NCBI GenBank assembly: GCA_964019165.1
Contig: OZ025274.1
Span: 8,304,407-8,368,406 of the forward strand
DNA: 64,000 nt
From: Mastigias papua
Taxonomy: Eukaryota; Cnidaria; Scyphozoa; Rhizostomeae; Mastigiidae
Direction of reading: 5' to 3'
Shown here piece after piece: positions 10,716-22,994 of this stretch. The position numbers and the translations under genes were made by a program. The stretch's first letter is position 1. Each line of letters opens with the position of its first letter. The notes under the pieces are model-generated. The model made no database searches. It was not told where the DNA came from and saw only the letters and a list, made by a program, of their open reading frames with translations.

Positions 10716-13642
10716 TAAATGTCATACCCAGGACTAGTCTGTACCATACAGCTATGTTTTGCCTGATGTAATCTTTAGCAGTAAATGTGCTTAATCTGAT
10801 GTTACTGTTTCTTGATGTAAGGATTTTAGATAGTCTAGTGTTGAACTGTATCTCAAAATATTTTTACTAATTCCTCCTAAGTTAACACCTTCATCTCTTA
10901 AACATTTCTGAATATTTTCTTGGTGAAAAAATTTAATAGACTAGGTGACAGAATACAACATTGCCTAACTTCCTTCTTTATTAGGAATTCTGTTGTTGTA
11001 CCATCCTGAGTTCTTACAGCAGCTATCTAGGAAATCTAAGATCTAAGAAATCTTTCACTAACAATATGTAGTGTGCTCCAAATTGCTTTAAATGTTGCAC
11101 CAGGCTGCTAACAGAATAAATGTAAAACAAGGCTGACTGCAAGGCTCTGCTATTTCAAAGCCATGGCGGACTGAGTGGGTAGTGGCTAGTCGACCCCTCG
11201 TGTTTTGCAGCCGATCTCTCTGTGTGAGCCAAACTCCTGCTGATGGTAGTGTGCAGCAGTCACATATGAGGATGGTATTGACCGTAAGGTATGCAATCTG
11301 CAAAGGTTCGCGACTGAAGGCTCGGAAAATACTCCGAATGCTGTTACAATATACTGCAATAATGGCCCAGAAAACCTATTTTTCAACTAAATATTACAGG
11401 AAAAATGATCCTGGCCTCTCGACCAAAGTTTCGGAAAGCATATGTCAAGATATGGCAAAGAAAATGGCAAACGTGGATCATGTGAGATTTTCCCCGATAT
11501 GAATTTAACAGTCGTTTTTATTATAGCTTATAACATCATGTTTTTCGTTTGCAACATGGTATTTCTTTATCGTACGATAATATAGTGCTTATTACAAATT
11601 TCTGTTGAAATTACTGACTTATAAGAAGTGGAATTATTCCTCTGTCTTATTATTACAGTCTATAGACCCCGGGTTTGCAGATTCATCAAATATTTTCAAT
11701 TTTGCCTAGGAGATATATTTTGTTGCATTCTCACGAGCAAAATGTTGCCACCCTTTCTTTCTTTGCCAACAAAAATTCCCACTTGACTTCTCAACGAAAC
11801 TTTCAAACTTTAAAGCAAAAGTTTCGCTCTTCCTTGCTTTCATGTCAGATTAATCTGGTTTTTTGCCTGCTCATGGTATTTCAATTTTTATGACTAGAAA
11901 AGTTAGGCCTATTTTTGATATAGCTTATCTGCTGTTGATACTATCCTCCACATCCGAATTCTGCAGACATTTGTTCTTAAACTATTAAATTTTCTCTCAT
12001 TTGTATACCTCAATTTTAAAAATGTTTTTTTCAATTAAAATATTTCAATATTTTAAAAGCTAGATGAATTTATTTGTTCAGAGTTTGCTGAGATACGTTC
12101 TAGATCGATTTTTCTTCAAAACTTATTGAATCAATACGTCAGCTTCGACTGTTTGGCACCAAAGTTTGACTATAATCAGTGTTGTCTATCGGATCCTCAA
12201 TTTGCCGCGCCTCGTTTTCGTTTTACATTCTTTCTGTTGCTGCATCAGGCAAAAAAACTTCACCTCAACCTCGTTATCTGAATCCTCTCTTTGCATAAAG
12301 TGTATTCCACATTTTCTGGAATAATTTGATCAAGATATATAATAATGTAGCATCCCAACTGTCCTTCTGCTTATAAAATATTGAAATGCATTGATTTTGA
12401 CCACTTAGAATGCCCGAAGCACCTATTGCAAGGAAAACAATAAGAACTACATAGCGTGAAATTATATGAAATATAACCCAAGACAAATTAAGAAGGAATC
12501 AATTTATCAATTGATATACTTTGCCATGATTGAGAAATGCAACACATTTTACGATCAGATAAATTGAAAAGAGATGGATTCTCCAAATTTATTTTGTTGG
12601 TTTTGGCTTCCTCCATGGCTATTCTTACTAAGCGCCACGTTTCAGCTTGTAAAACGCTCTGCTACATTAGAGAACTTCTAATTTCTGGGTATGACTTCTT
12701 GCACAAAATCAAGTTAAATATTTAAAACCGTAACTTGAAGTGATTTTAGTACAATTTGTGGCAATTTGAAGGTGATATTTTAGACTCCTCAGTATTGAGC
12801 TGTAGTGATAGCATATTTGTAGGCAGAAAATTGATGTTGCTGATCTACGTTTGAGCTTTAAAGAAGTAACAATGAATTCAAAATGACGGAAAATGCCATA
12901 CATTTGAAGTTGTGCAACTTTCAAATGGAAGGAGATATTGCATTTAAATTTGATATTTTTTGATACGTCATTGGTCCTATCAAATATGCAGACAATGAGC
13001 TAAATCTGAGATGGTTTGCTAGAAAACCTCAATTTGTGGCCCTGTTTCATATGGAATTACCCTTCTGTCATAAGCAACTTAGGTTTCTTGTGTTCATTGA
13101 TAGTGTTGTGAGTACTGAGTATTGATTGCTCCACAGACAATCCACTTCAAAATGGCGCTACAATGAAAGATGTAATAAAGTGAAGCATCTTATTTGTTAA
13201 TGATTTGATGTAAACATATCTGCTGGTTGATCAAGAACAAAATGTGGCTATATTGATTTTGCAAGAAAGCTCAAAACGGATTATTGCAGATATTTCAGTA
13301 CCTGATGATGGACGAGTGCTGGAATAGGAAAGAGGCTAATTTCCAGAATTTTATCAGGCTTCATTTCATATGATACCTGAATGTCTAATGTATAAAATTT
13401 GCTAACAGGCAATCAGTATTTGGTTGACTTTCAATGTTGGGTAATAGAAGAAAAACAGTTGAAGAAAGAGGCACATTATATGTAGTAAAGCACAGGAAAT
13501 CTTCACAATAGTACTTAGTATAATCAATAACTAAAACCCTGTGCGCACAATGCCAGATTCATTATCACTACGGATTCTTCACCCACTTCGATGTCAAAAT
13601 TTCGCCTGTTCACACGAATACGCTACGCTCGTATTACGTTGC
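10716..13642. other. Intronic stretch without a recognisable gene
   Basis: Nearly 3 kb of CAMKK intron. The longest frame is 106 codons (11182-11502, plus strand) and resembles nothing I know. AT content rises between 11.5 and 13.5 kb. No clear tandem repeats were seen. Old, unrecognisable transposon DNA is likely. Confidence 0.4.
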
Positions 13643-13645
13643 TAA

Positions 13646-13685
13646 GGGCCTGTATACATGCTCCCGCCTAGCCGGGATATCCCGC
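13646..13685 (+). repeat. Left terminal inverted repeat of the Harbinger element
   Basis: Forty bases that pair with 17342-17381, with a single difference (G/A at position 7). It contains the palindromic block GCCGGGATATCCCG. Related GGGATATCCC blocks recur at 13802-13816 and 13855-13870, and near the right end at 17266-17350, as expected for transposase binding sites. Confidence 0.92.
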
Positions 13686-14200
13686 CTACCCGAGATATCT
13701 CGCCTATCCATGATACCCTGGCTGCCTATAGAAACACATACAATTTTAACTTTGCATATATATGAGAGCTTTATCCCCCGGGATATTTTCACCCATTCTC
13801 GGCAAGAGGGGATATCCCGTCTTGCCGGGACAATTTCCTATATGTATACAGAAATAGGCGGGATAATCCGCCTTGCTGGGACGTAATCGACGTTACTGCG
13901 CATGTGTATTCCTCCGACTGCCATCTACATTGCAAAATGACTGATCTGGACAAGGAGCTATGTGAGCAATTTGCGCAAATAAAAAGCACAAGCACCCCAT
14001 TTCTCGTGAGGAGCATTTTGCTCAAAAATGACCAAATTTGAAATTGATTGATTTTGATTGCAGATTGAAAAGTGATGAAAATGAGCGATTTTTGCCAAAA
14101 AGTAAGGCTATAGCCTTGGTATTTTGCTCAAAACTGACCAAATTTGAAATTGATTGATTTTGATTGCAGATTGAAAAGTGTTCTTAGAATGTAAACCAGA

Positions 14201-15320
14201 TTTCGTTGGACTCCATAGATGATAGGTGACTTGGTAAGCTGTTTACTTCAATACAAAACAACCTGCGAGTACAACAATATGGATTTGAATGCTGATCGTT
14301 CTCAGTGCAAATTCCTAAGAACAGAGTTGGTAAAGAGATACACAGAATACTTGTTTGGCCCCACCGATGAAGCCATTTCTATGATAGCAACTAAGGAAAT
14401 GTCATTTCAAGAGAAAGAATTATGAAAAAAAGAGAAATACCGAAATCGTCCTTATCTCCGGAGGATACAATCGCATCCTTGAAAAAGTGAAGGACATGCG
14501 ACAAAGTTTGTCGAAAACTGTAATATCCGGTACAAGAAGCGGCAATAGACTTGTTGTTTATGAGCATTATGACTCTTTAAAGTTGATCTGGGGTTGTTCA
14601 GCAAACACACAACCACTTCAAAATGGAGTGGACAACTCTACTATTGCACTTGATGAGGAGAGTGAATCAGCAATTAATAGTTCTACAGATGTAGAGAATG
14701 GTACGTTACATGATCAATCTGATCATGAAAGTGACCTTGACAGTGAAGGAGATGATTTATCTTGTATAGATTCCCCCAAGAAGTGATTGCTTGCCTAAGA
14801 GCTCCTCAGATGTAAGTGGAAGTGGCACTTCAAGTAGTGGTGTGCTGCAGAACCAAGTATCCATCAGGTCAAGGAAAAGTTCCGTAGAGAAAAATGAAAC
14901 TCTACAATCAATGGTGCCCAAACTGGTAGATAATAAGAGATAGCACATTGAGCGGGCTCTGTCAGCTGCTCAGCGTGATGGTGCCTTCCTCAATGATGCA
15001 AAAGAAGATACAATTTTAGAAAGGAGATGATAAAAGTAATGAAGACCTCATCTGAGTCATTTGTAGTTACGTTAGAAAGACTTGGTGATTCCATGATATA
15101 CACCAGCAACTCACTTAGCAGATCAATGGAAATGCTGGCCCAATCTTTTAGTGCACCTCACCATATTCCACAACATCAGGCTTTCAATTTTCAAAATCAA
15201 TACCAGCAGCAAAGTTACCAAGAAATTTTGTACCAACATCAAGAGAGGCAACATTTTTCAAATTCTACATTAAGTGCAGAATCTCATAGACCCTTTTACA
15301 ATGGTGTGATGAAAGAGTAA
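14201..15320 (+). pseudogene. Harbinger ORF1: Myb/SANT-like DNA-binding protein (broken)
   Basis: Plus-strand frames at 14219-14425, 14487-14786 and 15027-15320 read as one protein with frameshifts. The N-terminal part (GDLVSCLLQYK, YNNMDLNAD, then KDMRQSLSK, SGTRSG, VYEHYDSL) has the pattern of the Myb/SANT-MADF-like accessory protein of PIF/Harbinger. That protein binds transposon ends and brings the transposase to the nucleus. The middle is acidic and Ser-rich (DHESDLDSEGDD). The C-terminal part is Gln/His-rich, which is common in these proteins. An in-frame TAG near 14942 and shifts near 14426 and 14787 show decay. Confidence 0.75.
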
Positions 15321-15966
15321 TGCACAATCTTACTTGAAGACATTACCACACAACTAATATGCATAGAACAACTAATCTGTCTAAGCAGTAACTGAAATTG
15401 GAGTAGTACAACAACAACCAAATAATAACCTTTTAACTTTTATAAAGAAGACCTAAAACTGAACTGTAGGGTTTATGTCCTTTGTTGATGCCATGAAATC
15501 TGCATTTTGCAACCCAGCTGCATCGCTTTTAAGTTTTATACATATGGAAGGCCAAAAGCACACCTGCACTGCTTGGCAGTTCTTGACATCGCAATCAGAA
15601 ACAAACTTGTTGATCTTTCAAGACAGTACCCAGATAAGGCCTGCGCAGGAGGGTGAGCTAAATTTGCATTATCGTAGAGTTCTTAATTGTCAGCAATGTT
15701 GTTTGTGTATTCAGATTTCACCTCAAGTAAAAAATTGAATTTGTTTTGTTCTGAGTTCTGTTGTTCAACTTAGTTGTGCGTGTAGGTTTTGAATCAGCAA
15801 GTTCGTTGAAATGTATGTAGGGCATTCAGATTTCAAAGCCTCCTTATGCTGTTAGATGATCTGGCAGGTAGATGATCACACTTCAATATACTTCCGTATT
15901 GTTTCTCTTACATCCTTTCCTTCCTCAGTATTGCAGGAGTAAATTTGGTTTAGTCAGACCTCTGTA

Positions 15967-17190
15967 CTATTTTTCATCATGAATATGTTTTGAAATTTGC
16001 TGCTTTACCAAATTTTGGTCAATTTTGCAATTGTTAAGTTCAAAGCAGTTGTGTAAAGCAAAGCATGCATACACAGCAATTGGAACAAAGTAAAGTTTAG
16101 GTCGATGGTACTTGTCAGAAAACTCCATCGTGCTTTTAATCTGCCACAGCACATTCAAGTGGATTTCTTGCTTAACGCAAGATGTTTTTGAAAACAACAT
16201 GTGAATTCTCAGAGCAAGTCTCAAATTTTTTCATGCAAAAGGGAGCAAAAAGGAGTGAGTGGGTAGGCGGGATCACCAATTAGATAGCTTCAGCTGATCC
16301 TGGCAAGAGCTGTTGATGGGCAACTAGGATATCTCCATTTCTCAGGTTCTTGCATATGGCAGAATTGCAAATCCTTTTGCATCATGAACACTACCTGGCC
16401 ATCTACAATCCACATCCATAAATTAACCACGAGAATCATAAACTGCTTGCGCATTCAGTGAAAAATATATTTATAGCTATAGTAGTCCTGAGAGGCTTCA
16501 CTCGGTCTTTTTATTCGAACATGAGTGCCATCAATGCATCCAAAAGCTTGCGGCATCCCAGATTTGACTTCAAATTGTGATAACGTCTTGTGCATTTCTG
16601 ATTCGAATTTTGGTAACTTTATCAGGTTAGGTCCAAGCTTAAAAGCAATAACATTGCAGACTTGATGTATAATTTTAGAGGCTGTTGACACATATATTCC
16701 ATATGTGTTAGCTGTCATTCTTAAGGACCCTGTATCTTTCAGGTAATACAGAGCTATAGCTAAACGTTTAGGGGCATCTATTGCTCGATAGTTGTGAGAA
16801 TTTGGGTCTGATACTAGAAAGGGTCTTATTTTGTCGATTAATACTTTGGAATTCATGACATGATAGGCGGAAGTTCTTTTTCCATTCTTCTGCAGGAAGT
16901 ATATTGTTGCACATATTTTGCCACCAATTGTCAGTTCGACCAGGATGATACCATGTCACCCGACTCTTTCTAAGGAGTTTGCGAGCAAGTTCCCTCCGTA
17001 TTTTCAATATAGGGAGGTTCTTCTTTAAAAGCATATTCACAGCTGGTGGGTAGACAGCAAATTTGTAAAATAACTTCGTGACAGCACTCAACAAGTTTAT
17101 GTTGCAAATTTTAACTACGAGAAACGGCAACTGCATTAACATCATAGCAACAATTCGCTTCTTTGTGAACACCAAGCAATGAGCAACCAT
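15967..17190 (-). pseudogene. Harbinger DDE transposase (broken)
   Basis: The minus-strand pieces run in order. The N-terminal helical domain at 16860-17190 includes WYHPGRTDNWW and EEWKKNFRLS. The HTH/catalytic start at 16455-16856 includes RLAIALYYL, STASKIIHQV and GCIDGTHVRI, the last with the first catalytic Asp. A degraded stretch around 16375-16440 reads DVDCRWPGSVHD, the second Asp region of DDE_Tnp_4. The C-terminal part at 15967-16224 has KSTMEFSDKYHRP and ALHNCFE. A frameshift near 16858 and several stops at 16225-16454 inactivate it. The family cuts and pastes at TWA sites, consistent with the TAA duplication here. Confidence 0.85.
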
Positions 17191-17341
17191 TTTTCAAACG
17201 TACTTTTAACAAATAGCGCCAAATGCTGTTCAAAAAGGCGCCAGATTTTTCATGTCTTAGCTATGCGGGATATCCCGGCTAAGCGGGATCATGTATATAG
17301 GTCATAAAAAACGTCCCGGCTAGGCGAGATATCTTGGCAAG

Positions 17342-17381
17342 GCGGGATATCCCGGCTAGGCGGGAGCATGTATATAGGCCC
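17342..17381 (-). repeat. Right terminal inverted repeat of the Harbinger element
   Basis: Reverse complement of the left terminus with one mismatch, followed directly by TAA at 17382-17384. Subterminal copies of the GCGGGATATCCCGGCT block precede it at 17266-17281 and 17341-17356. Confidence 0.92.
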
Positions 17382-17384
17382 TAA

Positions 17385-18303
17385 TACTATCTTATAAGAG
17401 AAGTTCTCATAGTAACTATGACAGCTTGAGACCTCTATTGGGATGTTGTAACTTAGTAAAAAGATCCTGTCTACATGTCAAGAGAAGGATTCATCTGTTT
17501 ACAAGAGCACTAAACCAATCCGATGCAATTAGCAATCTGGTGTACCTCACTTCCAGAGCTTGGTGATTTGTCTCCGAAAAGGGGTCCGTATAATGTGCCA
17601 GTGCCATATATAGTATATGTTGAATCGATAGTCAGGAATACTACTAGCTCGACTTTCAATCTAGAATATCCGATAAATCATGACTGAGATGAAAGAGGAG
17701 AATTAGGTGGGGCAGTACTTGGTGTTGATAGATAATGCATTGGTTGATGCAAGAATGTACTTGGAGAAACAGCAACCCTCTTTGTTTTCTAATACAAGAA
17801 AGGAGTTGAGTAAGTATTAGAATTTGACCAGCCCATAGGATGTATTAAAATCCTTATTGATTAACTTGGGGAAACAGGGCGTAAAAGAAAACAAGCAGGA
17901 ATTAGACAGAAAAATTTTTATGGGCTAATTTTACGATGATTTTCAACGATGCTAAGATATCTGAGGATACGATATGCACTGTGCTGATATTATTTCTATT
18001 TTATTCTCGTTCTTCAAGTAATCAGATACTGTTTTCAGAAAATTCCACCCCCCCCACCAACCCGTTTGATAGAGACCAACGAGCAACAAGGAAGCAGACA
18101 AGTCCAAGCAGTGAATTGAAAATATAGGTACGCTGTCTATGCCGACCTATAATTTGTATCAATCTTATATTATGTTGACCATTGCCATCAAAAACACCCA
18201 TGATTCAGGTTGCTCACAGAGCGGAATTAGCTTTATTATTAATTGCTTTTCGTTAGAACATCAAGGTGATTTATTAAACTGATTTTCTTTTATCAATCCT
18301 AAG
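17385..18303. other. Intron between Harbinger and the second CAMKK exon
   Basis: No gene seen. It ends with the acceptor tract TTTTCTTTTATCAATCCTAAG, whose AG is at 18302-18303. A C-rich stretch lies near 18048. Confidence 0.5.
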
Positions 18304-18432
18304 GACCACACTTGGCTGACAAGAGGAGGACGCGATCCACTGCCAAAGACAGCTGACCACTGTGTAGCTATTGAAATAAGTGATGAAGATGTGAAGAATA
18401 GTGTCACTCTAATATCAAAATTATCATCCCTT
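18304..18432 (+). CDS. CAMKK: CAMKK exon: HPWV-like motif and linker to the regulatory tail
   Basis: A 129-base, phase 0-0 exon between acceptor AAG and donor GTAAGC (18433). It begins DHTWLTRGGRDPLP, the counterpart of the LHPWVTR...PLP segment that closes the CAMKK kinase domain. It continues CVAIEISDEDVKNSVTLI, matching the CAMKK linker pattern of (V/I)E(V/I)..E.V.NSV..I. The joint with the 8155-8267 exon restores EIK-DHTWLT without a gap, and the joint with 27095 gives SSL-LIVKAVLK. Two in-phase junctions and family-specific motifs make this a real exon of a functional-looking gene. Intron sizes are about 10.0 kb upstream and 8.7 kb downstream. Confidence 0.9.
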
Positions 18433-19334
18433 GTAAGCAAACCAATTTTGCATTTTCTATTTCTTTCTACCATTTTCAACAATCCTCATAAATTTATGCA
18501 TGATTTGTCTTTAATTTTTCTTGAAATTTTTGCGCATATTTAGAAGAGATTGATGGATAACAACGGAGTCGCAATCATTTTTGCCATGATAATAACTATA
18601 TAACATACTTTAAGCAATATGCATGTGCAGTCAATTGATATCCCAAACCGTTAATGCTATAGAAATGAGTTCATTTAAATGGATAGTTTTATATTTAATG
18701 CACTTCTAGAATGCAAACGAGTAATGACTAGATTATCTGCGATGTAGGGAGATACAACATGTGATATTTTTGTACATTAGCCTGAGCGTTCCACGATGAT
18801 AAATTAGTATTTGTGCGTGGTGAAACCTAATACGAATTGGCTATAAGCATTAAAGGTGAGATGTGAAAGGCAATGAATTAGTATAAACTTAAGGAAATCT
18901 GCACGGTTCCTCAGAAAGTTAAATAAAGTTGTTTTGTCTCAAAGAAGACTACGAGTCACCGACCACTTCATGTAACCTAGAATGATTGAGGTTTCTGTGT
19001 TGTACAAGGATTTAATGCGGGCATATAAAATCTGTACAAATATGCCAATACACCACTTTCACGGACCGCACACCAGATGACTGGACCGAGATGTGGTGTG
19101 AAGGAAATTTTTGATTGTATACATATACCGATGAATTCGGTTTGTTGCTTCTGACAATCGTTAGATATTTCACGTTTCCCTCGTCGTTTTCATTTGTTAT
19201 TGGCTATTATTTGCTGATATGTGATCTTTTTGCCTTGGGAAGAGTGTTATCTCAAAACTTTTATGAGTACTTTGGGTCTCACAGCTCGCAGAAATAGTGG
19301 CTTACACTGTAGTGGCATAATTCTACCCAGTCGT
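18433..19334. other. Start of the second CAMKK intron, no gene seen
   Basis: AT-rich DNA with a good donor site (GTAAGC) at its left edge and only short random frames until the transposase relic at 19335. Confidence 0.45.
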
Positions 19335-20425
19335 ATAAAAATGGCCAATGGAAACTGTTTTAATTAGTTGCCGAAATAGCAACTACAGACTGAAACAGTG
19401 GAAGAAGAAGGACTGTAGTGAGCATAAGGATCTTTCTTATGGAAATTGCGCTTGTCCAGGACCTTCCACATTGCAACGCATCATGTGTAAGCTGTGCAAA
19501 TATTGGAGCACAGAGTGCTGCTTTGCAGAGTGAAATTGAAATACTTAGAGCAGAATATTTTAAGCTTACAAAGGGAGTTGATAAAGTACTACATACACTT
19601 TTGAACGAAAATTTGTAAGAAAGCTATTTTCATGGATGCACAGGAACCTGATTCTTAAATGAAGCTTTACACAGGCTTGCAAACTGTGACTATATTTAAG
19701 TTAATATTTGACTTGATAAAGCCTAGCCTGCCAAAGTGATGTATTGGAGAGGAAAGCAAATTAAGTTGCCATCAATATGTAAGTTCTCATTGGCTAGAAG
19801 ACAGCATAGAGTGATCCATAAAGATCAATGTCTAATGGTTCTTATACGGATTAGACTCTTTTTCCTGTGGTGTATGCTCAAAGACATTTACCTCAAGGAT
19901 CAAATTGGCAAGCCTAATTGGGAATGCTCTCATTGTCTGGCTTTTAAGGGACTTCATTCAATCAGATTTGCCCTCTGAATCCAGAAAGGTTAGCTCAGAA
20001 ACAAGGTGCATAATAGACTGCACCAAGGTTTTGTATTGAAAGATCAAAGTCTTTGCATGTTAAAGCATCAACTTGGTCAGATTATGAGAGTCAAAACACA
20101 GTTAAATTTCTGATTGTAATGTCCACACATGGCTATATCATATTCTTTTCTGATTGTTTTGGTAGTCAAACATTGGATCTGCAATGATAGTGGATTTTAT
20201 AATTATTGCTCTTTCAATATGTCACCTGGAAATAGAGTAAAGTCTCAAATGACAACAGTAGATTGTGAAAAAACCAAAGATGTTACTAATTTCAGAACTC
20301 ATGTTGAACTTGCCATTAATAGAATAAGAGAATTCAAGATACTTAAAAATGCATTGCCAGCAAATGCATTACCATGAGTAGAAGACATTATAAAGGTGTG
20401 TGGCAATATGCAATATTCAAAAATC
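19335..20425 (+). pseudogene. ISL2EU-like transposase relic (THAP-like finger plus DDE_Tnp_4)
   Basis: Plus-strand pieces in several frames line up with ISL2EU/IS4EU-type transposases. A Cys/His-rich N-terminal segment at 19366-19470 reads SCRNSNYRLKQWKKKDC...C.CPGP. A short coiled-coil-like piece at about 19530-19615 follows (EIEILRAEYFKLT). Then come RCIIDCT near 20005 (first catalytic Asp), TVKFLIVMSTHGYIIFF near 20110 and NDSGFYN near 20185. Last is the family C-terminal pattern at 20220-20377 (NFRTHVELAINRIREF, then KILKNALP). Stops and frameshifts break it throughout and no terminal repeats were found. It lies in the CAMKK intron, sense to the gene. Confidence 0.68.
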
Positions 20426-20588
20426 AATATTTAGAAGTTGAGAAAGAACTAACTTAAACAAGTTATACTATTCACTAATTAGTTGTTAAGTACAAAAGAT
20501 GAAGCTGGCTTTAGTTTTGCTAAACTCAGGAAGCCAATTGATAATAATAGTTTAGCATATTATGGAATAGTATTTGATAGTGATGTAT

Positions 20589-20620
20589 AATATAATATAG
20601 CATAGTATAGTATAGTATGG
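20589..20620. repeat. AGTAT/ATAGT pentanucleotide repeat
   Basis: Short run of ATAGT/AGTAT-like pentamers (CATAGTATAGTATAGTATGG) in AT-rich intron DNA. Confidence 0.7.
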
Positions 20621-20699
20621 CAAAGAAATGTAGTATGATTGAAATGGTTATATACATTTGCATATAGTTCTTTACTGAGTGTTTGATTCAAAATTTATG

Positions 20700-21180
20700 A
20701 AAATAATGAAGGAACATAATGGACTAATGTAAAATTCTTCTGAGTTCCTTTCCAACTTTAGCCAGTGCTCTCTATCAAACCTCAGCTTTTCAAAAAAAGG
20801 CCAACGTCATTACTGGCAAGTTCATTATAATGAAAAGCTAGGACTTAGACCTGCCCATTTACAGTGTAACAGGCCAGTATTTAACCCAACCCTGATCCAA
20901 TTTGGACGAACCTGGAATCATATGGCTGCCACTCACATACGGTCTCCTTTCACAATGTCTAGCAATATCTGCTTGGACTTTCTGAGCTGTTTTATTCTTC
21001 CTTCTTTCCACTAATTTTTAATCTCCGAAGACGTAAGAAGTCCTTCAAGTCATCAACTTTCTTTGCAGATATCTTTGCTAAAGCCATTTTGCTCGATTAG
21101 GCCTAAGCAACGGCAGTTTATCTATATCTGTAGGCTGTGAGACCTAGAGTATTTTGAGAAAACACGAATATTTCCCAGCC
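20700..21180. other. Intron stretch between transposon relics
   Basis: No gene recognised. The right part may include 5' sequence of the LINE relic that is clear from 21185. Confidence 0.35.
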
Positions 21181-21184
21181 TAAA

Positions 21185-21975
21185 CTATTTCAGAGACTCT
21201 TATGGAACTATTGATGATCCTATCAAGAATGCTCTCGAAGAAAATTGCAAAAGCCATATTGGTAGACTACTGAAAAAGTACTTAAGAAATCTTTAAAATA
21301 TCAATCCTCCTATACGTGAAATACAATATGTTACCTGGTTGGTACGTAATAAACTTGCCACACCTAACTCCACTGTCCCCGCTTTCGTTTCTGCAAATCA
21401 TGATCAATCCATTCCCGAAAGCTTCTGGGGCTATGTTAAGTGCACATTTCAAAATAAGCCATCACTACTTCCCTCTTTCTCTCTTGATTCTTGCAAGCAA
21501 TATTTCTTGAAAATATTCTCCAATAATGCGCCTCACAAGAGTTTTCCTATTCCTTCTTGGATTCCTTCGTTTACTTCTCCCTCCCATCCTTTTAATCTAT
21601 AGCCCCCTTCTTATCAAAATATAACCTCAATTATTCAACGTATGAAGATTTCTAGCTGTCTATCTCCACTGGATAGAATTTCAGTAATATGTTTCAAATG
21701 CTGTCCATATCTTCGTTCATTCTTAACGGAAATGATTAGAGCTATTTGGTCTTCTGGCTGTGTACATTCAGAATGGAAGAAAGCTTGCACCGTCTTGATC
21801 CACAAGAAAGGACATCCTAACAATCCATCTAACTTCAGACCGATTGCACTGCAGTCAGTTGGCCTCAAAATCTTCACATCCTGCCTTCGTGATTCAATTT
21901 TCAAGTTTCTTAAGATCAATGGTTTCACTGAAACTAAAACTGAAAAAGGCTTCACTCACAAGGTTTCTGCTCTGT
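21185..21975 (+). pseudogene. LINE ORF2 fragment: linker and first RT motifs
   Basis: A nearly continuous plus-strand frame (21339-21960, one TAG near 21601) reads as the region before and into the RT of a non-LTR element. It contains IPESFWGYVK, then a stretch ending DRISVICFKCCP, then SEWKKACTVLIHKKG, NPSNFRPIALQSVGLKI and a GFTH-type motif. Upstream, FRDSYGTIDDP starts the linker. The RT palm with its catalytic box is missing, because the sequence changes to unrelated DNA at about 21975. It differs from the 4.1-kb LINE family in the RT0/RT1 region. Clade not assigned. Confidence 0.8.
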
Positions 21976-22024
21976 TCTTCTGGCAGTTCCTTTTTTTCTT
22001 TGTTTTTTCTTTTTGTCATTTTTT

Positions 22025-22420
22025 AGGGAGTCTTCTAGTAGGAGCTCATCACAAGGTAGAAGTAAGTTTCTGTGAAGTGAACGTATCTTTGATGATCTAC
22101 CACTTTCTGATGTTATCTGGTGTACTGCGCTCTCCTCACCAACACGTTTGTTCACATTATGAATGTTCTACTCCCAAAAGGATTGTAATTTTCCAGGTCC
22201 TCCCCGCTCACTTGTATTTCTAACCAAGACCCTGTCACCAGGTTCTAGAATAGGTGATAACACCCTTCTTTATGTGGATTCTTACCCTGGGTGTTAACAG
22301 TAGCTGATCTTTTTGAGGCGAATTCATATGCTTCATCCATAGCCTTCTTCCATTCGCAAACATATTCAGGGTTTGACTATGCATCAGGTGTAACGGGGGA
22401 TTGGTTTAGTATGAAAACCA
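22025..22420 (-). pseudogene. Ty3/Gypsy integrase C-terminal fragment
   Basis: The minus strand reads CEWKKAMDEAYEFASKRSA near 22320-22370. After a damaged stretch it has the integrase tail pattern [17 protein letters not shown], then VNKRVGEES and LHRNLLLPCDELLLED (22040-22250). This is the C-terminal, SH3-like end of Gypsy integrases. Frames are shifted near 22260. Only this scrap is present, next to the LINE fragment at 21975. Confidence 0.75.
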
Positions 22421-22501
22421 AGATCAATTGGTAGTAGGGGTTGGTGACAAAATAGGAGATAAAAGGGGAGAAACCTGTTGCAGAGTGCCATGTGCGGTTA
22501 T

Positions 22502-22848
<347 letters not shown>

Positions 22849-22994
22849 TATTTTGTATCGATTCCAATGTTTAGCTTATAGTGGCATATACTGTATGTAC
22901 ACGTAGACTAATGTAATTCGATAATTAAAGAATTAAAGTAACATAAATAGAAACAAATATTTTTGACTTCATCTAGCGATCTAACGTACAATAA

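Larger units (their letters stand above)
13646..17381. mobile_element. Complete PIF/Harbinger DNA transposon
   Basis: The element is 3,736 bp with near-perfect 40-bp terminal inverted repeats beginning GGGCCTRTATACATGCTCCC and is flanked by TAA on both sides (13643-13645 and 17382-17384). TWA is the typical 3-bp target duplication of PIF/Harbinger. It carries the usual two genes in convergent arrangement: a Myb/SANT-type DNA-binding protein on plus and a DDE transposase on minus. Both reading frames are broken, so the copy is non-autonomous now. It sits inside the first visible CAMKK intron. Confidence 0.93.

Noticed and set aside
14757..14948. Minus-strand 63-codon frame inside the Harbinger element
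   Set aside because: Shadow of the plus-strand Myb-like accessory gene.
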